From: Flavobacteriaceae bacterium
GTDB taxonomy: Bacteria > Bacteroidota > Bacteroidia > Flavobacteriales > Flavobacteriaceae
Length of the DNA: 39,496 nt
Assembly (NCBI GenBank): GCA_013043005.1
Contig: JABDOZ010000180.1
Location: 1-39,496, forward strand
Reading direction: 5' to 3'
Part shown: piece by piece, positions 7,690 through 16,826 of the stretch
Position numbering within the stretch: the stretch's first letter is position 1
How the letters are laid out: each line of letters begins with the position of its first letter
Translations under genes and position numbers: made by a program
The notes under the pieces: generated by a model
Seen by the model: only the letters and a program-made list of their open reading frames with translations
Told to the model about the DNA's origin: nothing
Database searches by the model: none

Positions 7690-8502
7690 ATGCAACAAAT
7701 AATTAATTTTATTATTAGAAACAAAAATTTTCTTTTGTTTCTGTTGCTCTTTATAATATCCTTCATTCTTACAGTACAGTCCCATTCATTTCATAGAAGT
7801 AAATTCATAAGTTCAGCTAATTTTTTAAGTGGTGGAATCTATAATTCGGTTCATAATATATCACAATACCTGGACCTTAAAACCGAAAATAAAATATTAA
7901 TAGAGGAAAACTACAAACTAAGGAATTTACTATTCAATCAAACTGAAAATAATTTAGATTCAGTAATTGTTGACAGTTCATTCTATTCAAAGGAGTTTAA
8001 GTTTACTCCGGCTTCATTGATTAAAAACAGTTTTAGCAGTACCAACAATTCTCTATTAGTAGATAAGGGAGAAAAAGATGGTGTAAAAGAAGATTTTGGT
8101 GTTATTACTTCAAAAGGACTTATTGGAATAATCGACAACACCTCTAATAGTTATTCTAGAGTTGTCTCCATTTTAAGCACTAAAAGTAAAATTAATGCGC
8201 AGTTAAAAAAGACTAACCACTTTGGCACCTTATTGTGGAATGGTGATTCTCATGAGATTGTTCAACTTATGGATGTACCTAAAATTGCACCAGTTCAAAT
8301 TGGCGATACCGTAATAACAGGTGGCAGGTCTACAATTTTCCCAAAAGGAATTTATATAGGTACAATTACTTCATTTCAAGTTGATAATGCTGAGGATTTT
8401 TATGAAATCAATATTAAGCTATTTAATGACATGACTAATATTGGACACGTGTATATTGTTGAAAACCTGAAAATTAAAGAGTTAATAAATCTGGAAAAAT
8501 AG
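7690..8502 (+). CDS. mreC: Rod shape-determining protein MreC
   Basis: A bitopic inner membrane protein of the elongasome with its bulk in the periplasm, where it binds and activates PBP2. One membrane helix (residues about 12-30) is followed by a coiled-coil stretch rich in Glu, Asn and Lys (about 60-80, LKTENKILIEENYKL) and the beta-barrel MreC core with LLVDKGEKDGVKEDFGVI and GLIGIIDN. The length of 270 residues is normal for Bacteroidota. The mreD ATG follows the stop with no gap. Confidence 0.93.
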   Translation: MQQIINFIIRNKNFLLFLLLFIISFILTVQSHSFHRSKFISSANFLSGGIYNSVHNISQYLDLKTENKILIEENYKLRNLLFNQTENNLDSVIVDSSFYSKEFKFTPASLIKNSFSSTNNSLLVDKGEKDGVKEDFGVITSKGLIGIIDNTSNSYSRVVSILSTKSKINAQLKKTNHFGTLLWNGDSHEIVQLMDVPKIAPVQIGDTVITGGRSTIFPKGIYIGTITSFQVDNAEDFYEINIKLFNDMTNIGHVYIVENLKIKELINLEK

Positions 8503-9006
8503 ATGAATAGCGTTGTTGCCACAAATATTGCCCGATTTATTGCATTAGTTTTAGTGCAAGTTTTGGTTTTCAATCATATTAATTTTCTTGGTTATATTAA
8601 TCCTTACATCTATATTCTATTTATCATTTTATATCCGGTAAAGAATAATAGAACCTTATTCATTTTCTTAGCATTTTTATTAGGCTTGTGCGTTGATATT
8701 TTTTCTGATTCAGGAGGCGTTCATGCTGCTGCCAGCGTTTCGGTTGCCTTCTTGAGACCTGGATTTCTAAAATCTGTATTTGGCGCTTTATACGAACATC
8801 AAACAATAAAATTTAGTAATATTGATATTGTACCTAAAGTTTCTTATATAGCATTTTTAACTGTTGTTCATCATTTTATTTTATTTTCACTTGAAATTTT
8901 TAACTTTTCAAAAATAATTTTAGTCGCTCAAAAAACGTTATTCTCCAGTATATTTACTATTATCATTTGTATTTTAGTGACTATTATTTTCACACGAAAA
9001 AGTTAA
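8503..9006 (+). CDS. mreD: Rod shape-determining protein MreD
   Basis: A small polytopic membrane protein of 167 residues with about five membrane segments. It completes the MreBCD set and begins directly after the mreC stop. Motifs such as ILYPVKNNR and GLCVDIFSDSGGVHAAASV resemble MreD of Flavobacteriia. Sequence conservation in the family is low, so the name rests partly on position. The stop TAA shares its last A with the ATG of the PBP2 gene, implying coupled translation. Confidence 0.9.
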   Translation: MNSVVATNIARFIALVLVQVLVFNHINFLGYINPYIYILFIILYPVKNNRTLFIFLAFLLGLCVDIFSDSGGVHAAASVSVAFLRPGFLKSVFGALYEHQTIKFSNIDIVPKVSYIAFLTVVHHFILFSLEIFNFSKIILVAQKTLFSSIFTIIICILVTIIFTRKS

Positions 9007-10910
9007 TGAGACAATTTTTACTTTATTTTTTCATTCTCGCAGTAGGAATAATTTTTTTAGCCAGATTATTCTATTTACAGGTATACAATGCTCCAACAGA
9101 AAATTTGTTTGAGGATAATGCCATTAGGAAGGTTTTTGATTACCCTAAAAGGGGGTATGTATATGATAGAAATGGCGTATTACTAGTTTCTAATCAACCT
9201 TCTTATGATGTGATGGTGATACCACGTGAAGTCAAACCTTTAGATACAATTGAATTTTGCTCTTTATTAAAAATTGACAAAGCGGATTTCATAAAAAAAT
9301 ATAAAAGAGCAAGAAATTATTCTCCCAGATTGCCTTCAGTATTTGTTTCTCATTTATCAAAAGAAGACTATGCCTATCTTCAGGAAAAAATGCGAAAATT
9401 TGAAGGTTTTTATATTCAAAAGAGGTCACTTCGTGATTATCAGACTTCGATAGGCGCTAATGTATTAGGCTATATTACAGAAGCGAATCAAGCCACTATA
9501 AAGAAGAATCCTTATTATAGAATGGGTGATTTGATTGGTAAACAAGGTATAGAATACTCATATGAGGAAGTGCTTCGAGGTGTTAAAGGAGTAAAATTCA
9601 TCCAGAAAGACAGATTTAACAGAGATATTGGCCCATATAAGGATAAAATGTTTGATACAATACCTCAAAAAGGTAAAGACATTACAACAACTATTGACGC
9701 TAATTTGCAGGAATATGGTGAAAAATTAATGGCAAATAAACGAGGTGGTATAATTGCAATTGAACCTGCGACTGGTGAAATTCTCACAATGATCACTGCT
9801 CCTACTTATAACCCCAATTTGCTTGTAGGCAGAGTTCGGTCTAAAAATTTTACAAAACTATATAATGATACCATTAGTAAACCATTATTTGACAGAGGAT
9901 TACAGGCAATGTATGAGCCCGGTTCACCCTTTAAAACCCTTAATGCCCTAATAGCCTTACAAGAAGATGTGATTAGCTTAGATGAGAAGATCACATGTTA
10001 TGCTGGTTATAAATATGGAGACAGATTCATGGGTTGTCATTGTCGAAGAGGAACTAAAAACGCTATGATCAAGGGCATTCAAGAATCCTGCAATGCATAC
10101 TTCGCGACGGTTTACCGAAGAATTATTGATAAATATGATAAACCATCAGAAGGTCTTGACAATTGGAATAAACATGTGACTAGTTTTGGCCTGGGAAATT
10201 ATCTGGGATATGATCTTGCCGTTGGACAACCTGGAAAAATTCCTAGTTCGGCAACATATAACAGAATGTACGGTGAAAATCGTTGGTATTCTACCTTCAC
10301 AATTTCGAATGCTATCGGTCAGGGAGAAGTGCTTGCTACACCTATTCAATTGGCTAATATGACAGCTGCTATTGCCAATAGAGGACATTTTTACACACCT
10401 CATATCATAAAACATGTTGAAGGTCAAGAAATTGATAAAAAGTATACAACCCCTAAAAAAACAACGATTGATGCAAAATTTTTTGAACCTATTGTTGAAG
10501 GCATGAATTTGGTGTATAAAAAGGGAACAGCGAAATACATTCAAATACCTGGAATAGATATCTGCGGTAAAACTGGTACAGCAGAGAATTTCACCAAAAT
10601 TAATGGAGTTACCACTCAATTGACAGATCATTCAATTTTTATAGCTTTTGCCCCTAAAGATGACCCAAAAATTGCCATGGCAGTATATGTAGAAAATGGT
10701 TATTGGGGAAGTCGCTGGGCTGGAAGAATTGCGGGATTAATGATAGAGAAATACTTGAAAGGCAAAATTACTCGAACAGATATGGAGCGATATGTATTGA
10801 ACGGTAATTTAGAAGAAGAATATGCAAAACCATATTCCGGGGAGTCCTTTTGGATCAATGATAAGAGTGAATTTCAAGAAATATCTTTACCTGTAGATGA
10901 GGCAAACTGA
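9006..10910 (+). CDS. mrdA: Penicillin-binding protein 2 (elongasome transpeptidase)
   Basis: A class B penicillin-binding protein that cross-links peptidoglycan during cylinder growth, paired with the glycosyltransferase RodA. The start is the ATG at 9006, overlapping the mreD stop (TAATG); the 13 residues added in the ORF track are read from mreD sequence. Residues 5-27 form the membrane anchor, followed by the PBP dimerisation domain (about 45-210). The transpeptidase domain carries the active-site SPFK at about Ser307, the SCN motif in ESCNAYF and KTGTAEN at about Lys522. The length is 634 residues. The end overlaps rodA by 14 nt. Confidence 0.95.
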   Translation: MRQFLLYFFILAVGIIFLARLFYLQVYNAPTENLFEDNAIRKVFDYPKRGYVYDRNGVLLVSNQPSYDVMVIPREVKPLDTIEFCSLLKIDKADFIKKYKRARNYSPRLPSVFVSHLSKEDYAYLQEKMRKFEGFYIQKRSLRDYQTSIGANVLGYITEANQATIKKNPYYRMGDLIGKQGIEYSYEEVLRGVKGVKFIQKDRFNRDIGPYKDKMFDTIPQKGKDITTTIDANLQEYGEKLMANKRGGIIAIEPATGEILTMITAPTYNPNLLVGRVRSKNFTKLYNDTISKPLFDRGLQAMYEPGSPFKTLNALIALQEDVISLDEKITCYAGYKYGDRFMGCHCRRGTKNAMIKGIQESCNAYFATVYRRIIDKYDKPSEGLDNWNKHVTSFGLGNYLGYDLAVGQPGKIPSSATYNRMYGENRWYSTFTISNAIGQGEVLATPIQLANMTAAIANRGHFYTPHIIKHVEGQEIDKKYTTPKKTTIDAKFFEPIVEGMNLVYKKGTAKYIQIPGIDICGKTGTAENFTKINGVTTQLTDHSIFIAFAPKDDPKIAMAVYVENGYWGSRWAGRIAGLMIEKYLKGKITRTDMERYVLNGNLEEEYAKPYSGESFWINDKSEFQEISLPVDEAN

Positions 10911-12180
10911 TAGAAGTTTTAGATTTGACTGGATAACAATTCTAATTTTTTTAGCACTTGTTGTTTTTGGATGGTTTAATATCTTCTCAGCCTCTACCAC
11001 TTTGGAATTCAGCAGTTATTTTGATTTGAGTCAGCCTTATGGCAAACAATTGTTATTCATTATACTAACAGTTGTTTTAATTGTTATAATTTTATCTTTA
11101 GAGGCCAAATTCTATGAGCGTTTTTCGAGTATAATTTATATACTTTCGCTTATTTCTTTGCTAGGACTCTTCATATTTGGCAAAACAGTTTCAGGAGCAA
11201 CATCGTGGTATGGATTAGGATCTGTTACCATACAACCCAGTGAATTTGCAAAAGCCGCTACAGCATTGGCTATCGCTAAATACACCAGTGACCTCCAAAC
11301 CAATATAAAAGCATTTAGTGATCAAATTAAGTTATTCATTATCATATTAATACCAGCCATTTTAATTTTGCTTCAAAATGACATGGGAAGCACAGTTGTA
11401 TATGGAGCTTTCTTTTTTGTATTGTTCAGAGAAGGATTACCCAGAGTATATCTTTATTTAGCAGCATTATTTCCTATTACGGCAATTCTAGCGTTAAAAT
11501 TCGGAATTATTTTGTCATCTATAATTACAGTTCTCCTGATAGCACTTTTCTATTTATACTTTCTTAAATCAAGAAAAAGAAATAGATTTTTTAAAATAAT
11601 GGGTTTGTCAATTTTAATGATCATTTTTTCATTTGGAGTTAAGTATATATACCAACACAGCCTTCCACCTCATCAAAAAGATAGAATTAGCTTATGGTTA
11701 AGACTTGAAAAGGATCCAGATAAATTAGAGCGTATGAAAAAAACGTATGCTTATAATTTATTAGAATCAGAAAAGGCGATAAGTTCCGGTGGTTTCTGGG
11801 GAAAAGGCTTTCTTGAAGGAACAAGAACCACCGGTAAGTTTGTACCCGAACAGCATACCGATTACATATTTAGTACTGTGGGAGAAGAATGGGGATTTAT
11901 TGGAACTTCTATAGTCGTAATTCTATTTGTTCTTTTATTATTGCGCATACTTCATCTGGCAGAACTCCAAAAGAACCAATTTAGCAGAGTATATGGTTAT
12001 GGTGTTGCTTCGATTATTTTTATTCACTTTTTTATCAATATTGGGATGGTTATGGGACTCATTCCAACTATAGGAATTCCACTACCTTTCTTTAGTTATG
12101 GCGGATCGGGTCTTTGGGGATTCACCATTCTATTATTCATTTTCATAAAATTAGATTCCAACCGTATTAATGAATGGTAA
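10897..12180 (+). CDS. rodA: Rod shape-determining protein RodA (SEDS glycosyltransferase)
   Basis: A SEDS-family integral membrane enzyme that polymerises lipid II into glycan strands together with PBP2. The 427 residues contain about ten membrane segments and the SEDS motifs: SWYGLGSVTIQPSEFAK, NDMGSTVVYG with the conserved Asp, EEWGFIG and the C-terminal GIPLPFFSYGGSG. The start lies inside the mrdA coding end, so the two are coupled. It closes the elongasome cluster and faces the OppC-like gene with a 19-nt gap and no obvious terminator between them. Confidence 0.95.
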   Translation: MRQTDRSFRFDWITILIFLALVVFGWFNIFSASTTLEFSSYFDLSQPYGKQLLFIILTVVLIVIILSLEAKFYERFSSIIYILSLISLLGLFIFGKTVSGATSWYGLGSVTIQPSEFAKAATALAIAKYTSDLQTNIKAFSDQIKLFIIILIPAILILLQNDMGSTVVYGAFFFVLFREGLPRVYLYLAALFPITAILALKFGIILSSIITVLLIALFYLYFLKSRKRNRFFKIMGLSILMIIFSFGVKYIYQHSLPPHQKDRISLWLRLEKDPDKLERMKKTYAYNLLESEKAISSGGFWGKGFLEGTRTTGKFVPEQHTDYIFSTVGEEWGFIGTSIVVILFVLLLLRILHLAELQKNQFSRVYGYGVASIIFIHFFINIGMVMGLIPTIGIPLPFFSYGGSGLWGFTILLFIFIKLDSNRINEW

Positions 12181-12199
12181 ATTAAAGGATTATCTTGTT

Positions 12200-13294
12200 T
12201 TAACTTTTGACATCCAGCGCATCTCTCAGCGCATTTCCCATTAGCATGAATGCCATTACTAAACTCATAATGCAAAGCCCGGGTATTATCGCAAGATAGG
12301 GCTTACCAAGAATAATATAGTTATAGTGATCCTTTATCATAGCTCCCCAACTTGCCATAGGAGGCTGAGCACCAATACCCAGAAAACTTAAACCGCTTTC
12401 TATTAAAATGGCAGCAGCAAAATTAGCAGCAGAAATCACTATAATCGGAGCCATAATATTAGGTAAGATATGCCTTATTATTATGCGTAAATCTCCATAT
12501 CCAAGAGCTCTGGCCGCGGTAATATATTGCATTTCTTTTACACTGAATATTTGTCCTCGCACGACTCTTGCAACCTCAACCCACATTGTTAATCCAACAG
12601 CAATAAATACCTGCGAAAATCCTTTGCCTAAAGCTAAAGTAATTGCAATAACCAATAACAAGGTTGGGATAGACCAGGTTACATTTATAAGCCACATTAT
12701 AAATGCATCAACCTTCCCACCATAATAACCTGCGATACTGCCTAAAAAAATACCGATGACTAAAGAAATAAAAACTGCTACAAACCCTATGGAAAAGGAA
12801 ATCCTTGCCCCAGCTAATACTCTGCTTAAAAGGTCTCTACCGTACTTGTCTGTACCAAGTATAAATTGCTTCTCGAATATAAACTTATCTATCGACTCAT
12901 CTTTCATGAAATTAGCATCAATGGTCTTTGAGATACCCTCTAAACCATCTGATGAATAGGTGGTATAGGACAAAATACCGTTATTTAGTCCATAATTCGA
13001 AATTGGTATCTCATTATTAGGATTTCTTTCTCCAAAAAACACCTTATTCAACCAATTTTGCGAAGAATTTATTTCATTAGGAAGGGACAAAACTTTTACC
13101 TTAAAACCAGGTTTTTTAGAATGAATAGACAAATGCATATTATTCGCATTTTGAGAGTTGTCCGGGGCAATGACATATGCAAAAATTGAAACGAGTCCAA
13201 CCAGAATTATAAACCAAAAGCTAAAAACGCCCCAAAAGTTTTTTTTGAACTTTTGAAGCGCTAGTTTAGATAATGAGTTCACATGATCACTCAT
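12200..13294 (-). CDS. OppC/DppC-like ABC transporter permease
   Basis: The C-terminal half (about residues 150-360) is a binding-protein-dependent permease domain, with the entry motif LGTDKYGRDLLSRV and the ATPase-contact EAA loop AARALGYGDLRIIIRHILPN. An OppC_N-like helix (about 20-42) opens the protein, followed by an unusually long periplasmic insertion (about 43-140), giving 364 residues against roughly 300 for typical DppC/OppC. It would import peptides or related solutes with an OppB-type partner, a binding protein and ATPases, none of which is nearby. The start is 7 nt after the prc stop, so it should share that transcript. Confidence 0.88.
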   Translation of the reverse strand: MSDHVNSLSKLALQKFKKNFWGVFSFWFIILVGLVSIFAYVIAPDNSQNANNMHLSIHSKKPGFKVKVLSLPNEINSSQNWLNKVFFGERNPNNEIPISNYGLNNGILSYTTYSSDGLEGISKTIDANFMKDESIDKFIFEKQFILGTDKYGRDLLSRVLAGARISFSIGFVAVFISLVIGIFLGSIAGYYGGKVDAFIMWLINVTWSIPTLLLVIAITLALGKGFSQVFIAVGLTMWVEVARVVRGQIFSVKEMQYITAARALGYGDLRIIIRHILPNIMAPIIVISAANFAAAILIESGLSFLGIGAQPPMASWGAMIKDHYNYIILGKPYLAIIPGLCIMSLVMAFMLMGNALRDALDVKS

Positions 13295-13301
13295 ATTATT
13301 T

Positions 13302-15434
13302 TTAGTCTTTTATAGTAGCCACTTTTTTAATTTCGTAGGATATTTTTAGATCATTAAGAACGTTTATGGCTTCCTCCATGTAAACATCCTGAGTTAAACT
13401 CTCAAGCCATCTTTCTCTTTTTTCCTTTAAGATTGTGTCCGAAACAAAAAGTTCTTTTTCATAAGGCAATGACTCAAATGATAAATTAGTCTTGTATTCT
13501 GAAATCTTATCAAATCGATCCGCTTCTTTTTCAGCCAACTCCAATCGCTGTTTATAGATCTCATAATTTAATGGATGAACCTTTTCATCACGGATGGTTT
13601 TTACCCATTTTGCACTTTCTTCAATAAGCTTTAATTGCGGGTTATTGATAAGTCTTTCTTTGCTTTTCTGTATGGTGGTATCATAATCAAAGTAACTATC
13701 CCATAAATTATAGTCAACTTCATCAATCATGTCATAAGGTAATGGGTTTTCATATTCTCTTTCACCAAAATCAATGTAACTATATCGGTCAGGTAAAACA
13801 ATATCGCTTTTCACGCCTTCTAATTGAACAGATCCTCCATTGATTCTGTAATATTTCTGTACCGTTAATTTTAACGCTCCCAAGTCACCGCTTTTGTTAT
13901 TTCTTACCATTCTGTTTAGATCAACAAATCTTTGAACAGAACCTTTTCCGTGTGTTTGTTTACTGCCAATGACAATAGCCCTTTTATAATCCTGCATTGC
14001 AGCAGCTAGAATTTCTGATGCTGATGCCGAGAGTTCATTGACCAACAATACTAATGGCCCATCCCATGCAATCGATTTATCTTTATCTTTTAAAACCTCT
14101 TTTGGTTCACCTGGAGATTTTACTTGAACAACAGGACCGTCTTTAATAAATAATCCAACAATATCAACAGCTGTTTGCAGTGAACCTCCCAAATTATTTC
14201 TAAGGTCAATTACTAAGCCTTCCATTCCCTGTTCTTTTAGACGCTCAATTTCAAGTTTTAAATCAGAAGTGGCATTCCGGTTATTTTTAAAATCATCAAA
14301 ATCTGCATAAAACTTTGGCAGATTGATCACTCCAAATATTTTATCTTCCTTATTAACAAGTGAGGATTTTGCATACGTTTCTTCTAATTCAACTACATCT
14401 CTTACTATATCAATTTCTTTTATGGTTCCGTCAACTTTTTTGACTGTAAGGGTAACCTTTGTGCCTTTCGGTCCTTTTATGAATTTAATTGCGTTATCTA
14501 ATCGCATTCCCACTATGCTTAATGCTTGCTCTTCATTCTCTTGTTTAACTTTTAATATGATATCACCAACTTCCAGTTCTTTTCCTTTCCAGGCTGGACC
14601 ACCAGATATAATTTCATTTACTTTCACTTCATCCATCCTTTTCTGAAGTCTTGCCCCAATACCTTCGAAACTTCCTGAAATTCTCATATCAAAAACGTCC
14701 TTATCTTCTGGGGCGAAGTAAGTAGTATGAGGATCAAATTCTTCTACAATTGCATTTATGTAAACAGCAAACCAATCCTTTCTTTCCAGATCATCGATTA
14801 AGTCATAATACTCATTTAAAGAATTCAAGGTTTGCTCCCTCGCTTCTACTTCAATCTCTTCATTAGTCTTGGTCTCGTAATCCGGATCCTTTTCTAACTC
14901 ATTATTTTGGTCTTCGAACAAATCATTATAATTTGCGATTGAGGCGTATTTGAGTTGTAATCTCCAGCGATCTTTTAACTGCCTTTTATTCTTGACATAT
15001 GGAATATTTTCATAATCTGAATTGAACTCCTCAGATTTACTGTAATCAAACGAGGACTCTAAAATATCTCTATATATTTCTTCACTTTCTTCCATCCTTT
15101 GAGCTAATCTTTGATAGGTTAAGTTGAAGAAAGTCAAATCATAATCCTTGAGCTGATCGTCTATCTGCATTTCATATGCTGCGAACTCTTCTAGGTCTGA
15201 TTGATAGAAATAACGTTTGAATGGATCTAAGTTCTCTATGTAATCAGAATAAACTTCAATAGAAAATTCATCGTTCAAATCTTTCGGGTCATAATGTCCT
15301 CTATCTAAGATGTAAGTAATGATCTGTATCAGCATTTTATCTTTATCAGGATCATCGAAAGTTTTTGAAGTAAAACTGCATGACGCAAATGCCAGCAAAA
15401 TAGTAAGCATCAACAAATAATAATTCCTTTTCAT
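13302..15434 (-). CDS. prc: Carboxy-terminal processing protease Prc/Tsp (S41 family), lipoprotein
   Basis: A periplasmic serine protease that trims or degrades proteins from unstructured C-termini and, in other bacteria, controls peptidoglycan hydrolases. Domains in order are: a signal ending in an AFASC lipobox, an N-terminal TSP domain (about 40-230), a PDZ domain (about 240-330), the S41 catalytic core and a C-terminal DUF3340-like domain. The catalytic dyad is Ser471 in the SASAS motif and Lys497 in THGKGSVQ; E. coli Prc has the same arrangement. I start at the second Met, which gives MKRNYYLLMLTILLAF as a clean lipoprotein signal; the track start at 15455 adds seven polar residues. A -7 box and an inverted repeat lie upstream. 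Confidence 0.93.
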   Translation of the reverse strand: MKRNYYLLMLTILLAFASCSFTSKTFDDPDKDKMLIQIITYILDRGHYDPKDLNDEFSIEVYSDYIENLDPFKRYFYQSDLEEFAAYEMQIDDQLKDYDLTFFNLTYQRLAQRMEESEEIYRDILESSFDYSKSEEFNSDYENIPYVKNKRQLKDRWRLQLKYASIANYNDLFEDQNNELEKDPDYETKTNEEIEVEAREQTLNSLNEYYDLIDDLERKDWFAVYINAIVEEFDPHTTYFAPEDKDVFDMRISGSFEGIGARLQKRMDEVKVNEIISGGPAWKGKELEVGDIILKVKQENEEQALSIVGMRLDNAIKFIKGPKGTKVTLTVKKVDGTIKEIDIVRDVVELEETYAKSSLVNKEDKIFGVINLPKFYADFDDFKNNRNATSDLKLEIERLKEQGMEGLVIDLRNNLGGSLQTAVDIVGLFIKDGPVVQVKSPGEPKEVLKDKDKSIAWDGPLVLLVNELSASASEILAAAMQDYKRAIVIGSKQTHGKGSVQRFVDLNRMVRNNKSGDLGALKLTVQKYYRINGGSVQLEGVKSDIVLPDRYSYIDFGEREYENPLPYDMIDEVDYNLWDSYFDYDTTIQKSKERLINNPQLKLIEESAKWVKTIRDEKVHPLNYEIYKQRLELAEKEADRFDKISEYKTNLSFESLPYEKELFVSDTILKEKRERWLESLTQDVYMEEAINVLNDLKISYEIKKVATIKD

Positions 15435-15461
15435 AAATTCCCTTTTATATTTCATCTTGAA

Positions 15462-15529
15462 TATGTAAACCTGGATTCTTGCTTTTTATTGTCGTTACAA
15501 CAATCTACTGCCAAAAATAGGTTTACATA
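15462..15529. repeat. 11-bp perfect inverted repeat flanking the prc promoter
   Basis: TATGTAAACCT at 15462-15472 and AGGTTTACATA at 15519-15529 are exact reverse complements separated by 46 nt. One arm touches the presumed prc -7 box (15512-15519) and the other lies 28 nt before the preferred ATG. The geometry suggests paired operator sites, not an RNA hairpin, because the outer arm would lie upstream of the transcript start. Confidence 0.6.
15512..15519 (-). promoter_or_regulatory. Candidate -7 box of prc
   Basis: On the minus strand TATTTTTG matches TAnnTTTG completely. Transcription would start near 15506 and give a leader of about 70 nt. No TTG is found at -33, so activation by a regulator is possible. 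Confidence 0.4.
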
Positions 15530-15685
15530 ATTAATTTAATATCTTATTGATTATTTTTTTAACTAAAATAAAGAAAATATTATGCCAATATTGAGATATG
15601 GTACTAATTTTTTGTTAAACCATCTAATTTCAATTATTAAGTAGTATTTTACTTATTTTAGCATTGCAATTATAAAAATAAAAAA

Positions 15686-16462
15686 ATGGGGAATAGACCA
15701 CTTATTTTAGTAACAAATGATGATGGTATTACTGCGCCTGGGTTAAGAACATTAATTAAAGTAATGAATGAAATAGGTGATGTAATTGTTGTTGCTCCTG
15801 ATAGCCCTCAAAGTGGTATGGGACATGCGGTAACAGTTGATTCCACATTGTTTGTGGAAACTGTAGAAATAGACAACGGACCTCAAATTGAATATAGTTG
15901 TTCGGGGACACCTGCAGACTGTGTTAAGTTGGCAAAAAATCAAATTTTGAATAGATTGCCTGACCTGTGCGTATCAGGAATAAACCATGGATCGAATTCT
16001 TCCATTAATGTCATATATTCCGGAACCATGAGTGCCGCGATAGAGGCTGGATTAGAAGGTATCCCGGCGATTGGATTCTCACTATTAGATTATAGCTGGA
16101 ATGCTAAATTTGAAGCTTCAGAAGACTATGTCAGGTCGATTGCCAGCAATGTCCTGAAAAATGGATTACCAGAAGGAATTGTCCTAAATGTTAACATTCC
16201 CAAGTTGGATAAAAAGGATATTGAGGGTATAAAAATATGTCGTCAGGCAAAAGCCATTTGGAGAGAAGAATTTGATAAAAGAAAGAATCCACAAGGGAGA
16301 GATTATTATTGGTTGACCGGAAAATTCGTTAATCTGGACAATGGAGAGGAAACTGATGAATGGGCGTTAAAAAATAATTATGTTTCGGTTGTGCCAATAC
16401 AATCAGACCTGACTGCGCACCATACAATTAATGAATTAAACAAATGGAAACTGAATGATTAG
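15686..16462 (+). CDS. surE: 5'/3'-nucleotidase SurE
   Basis: A metal-dependent phosphatase that dephosphorylates nucleoside monophosphates and sometimes short polyphosphate. All SurE motifs are present: the N-terminal VTNDDGITAPGL with metal-binding Asp12 and Asp13, VVAPDSPQSG with Ser43, CSGTPADCVKL and VSGINHGSN with the fourth ligand Asn. The length of 258 residues is typical. A TATTTTAG box at 15654-15661 is a possible -7 element. The end overlaps the next gene by 8 nt, and lpxB follows after it, an order common in Flavobacteriia. Confidence 0.95.
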   Translation: MGNRPLILVTNDDGITAPGLRTLIKVMNEIGDVIVVAPDSPQSGMGHAVTVDSTLFVETVEIDNGPQIEYSCSGTPADCVKLAKNQILNRLPDLCVSGINHGSNSSINVIYSGTMSAAIEAGLEGIPAIGFSLLDYSWNAKFEASEDYVRSIASNVLKNGLPEGIVLNVNIPKLDKKDIEGIKICRQAKAIWREEFDKRKNPQGRDYYWLTGKFVNLDNGEETDEWALKNNYVSVVPIQSDLTAHHTINELNKWKLND

Positions 16463-16733
16463 AAGAGATGTTATAGTTGGATTTATAATAGGTTTGTTGG
16501 CCAATTTAGTTGGTATAGCAATTTACATCGTCTTGTTTTCAAAGGAAGGATTTGAAGGCACTATAAAATCTGCGATTACCTTCAGTTTTATAGGTAAGTT
16601 GGTTAGCCTGGGAGCTATTTTAAACCTTATTGTCTTTTTCATATTTATAAAAATGAATGAAGATCACAAAGCTAGAGGTGTATTATTGGCGACCTTGTTG
16701 GCTGCCATTGTCGTTATAGCTAACAAAATCTAG
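16455..16733 (+). CDS. Small membrane protein between surE and lpxB
   Basis: A 92-residue protein with three hydrophobic segments (about 5-28, 40-65 and 74-91) and two charged loops (FSKEGFEG, KMNEDHKARG). It starts with an ATG 8 nt inside surE, so it is translated as part of that operon. I recognise no named domain. Its place between surE and lpxB suggests an envelope role, but that is only context. Overlap with surE, sensible start and stop and a uniform membrane character make a real gene likely. Confidence 0.75.
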   Translation: MIRRDVIVGFIIGLLANLVGIAIYIVLFSKEGFEGTIKSAITFSFIGKLVSLGAILNLIVFFIFIKMNEDHKARGVLLATLLAAIVVIANKI

Positions 16734-16826
16734 TAAAGTGAAACATTCGAAGCTAAGATTTTTGTCGAGCATGAAATGATTAAATGAATGTTACATATGA
16801 CCGATAAAAACAATAGATATAAACTC

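Noticed and set aside
10146-10631. 161-residue minus-strand ORF
   Set aside because: It lies entirely inside the PBP2 transpeptidase domain and shows no protein-like features.
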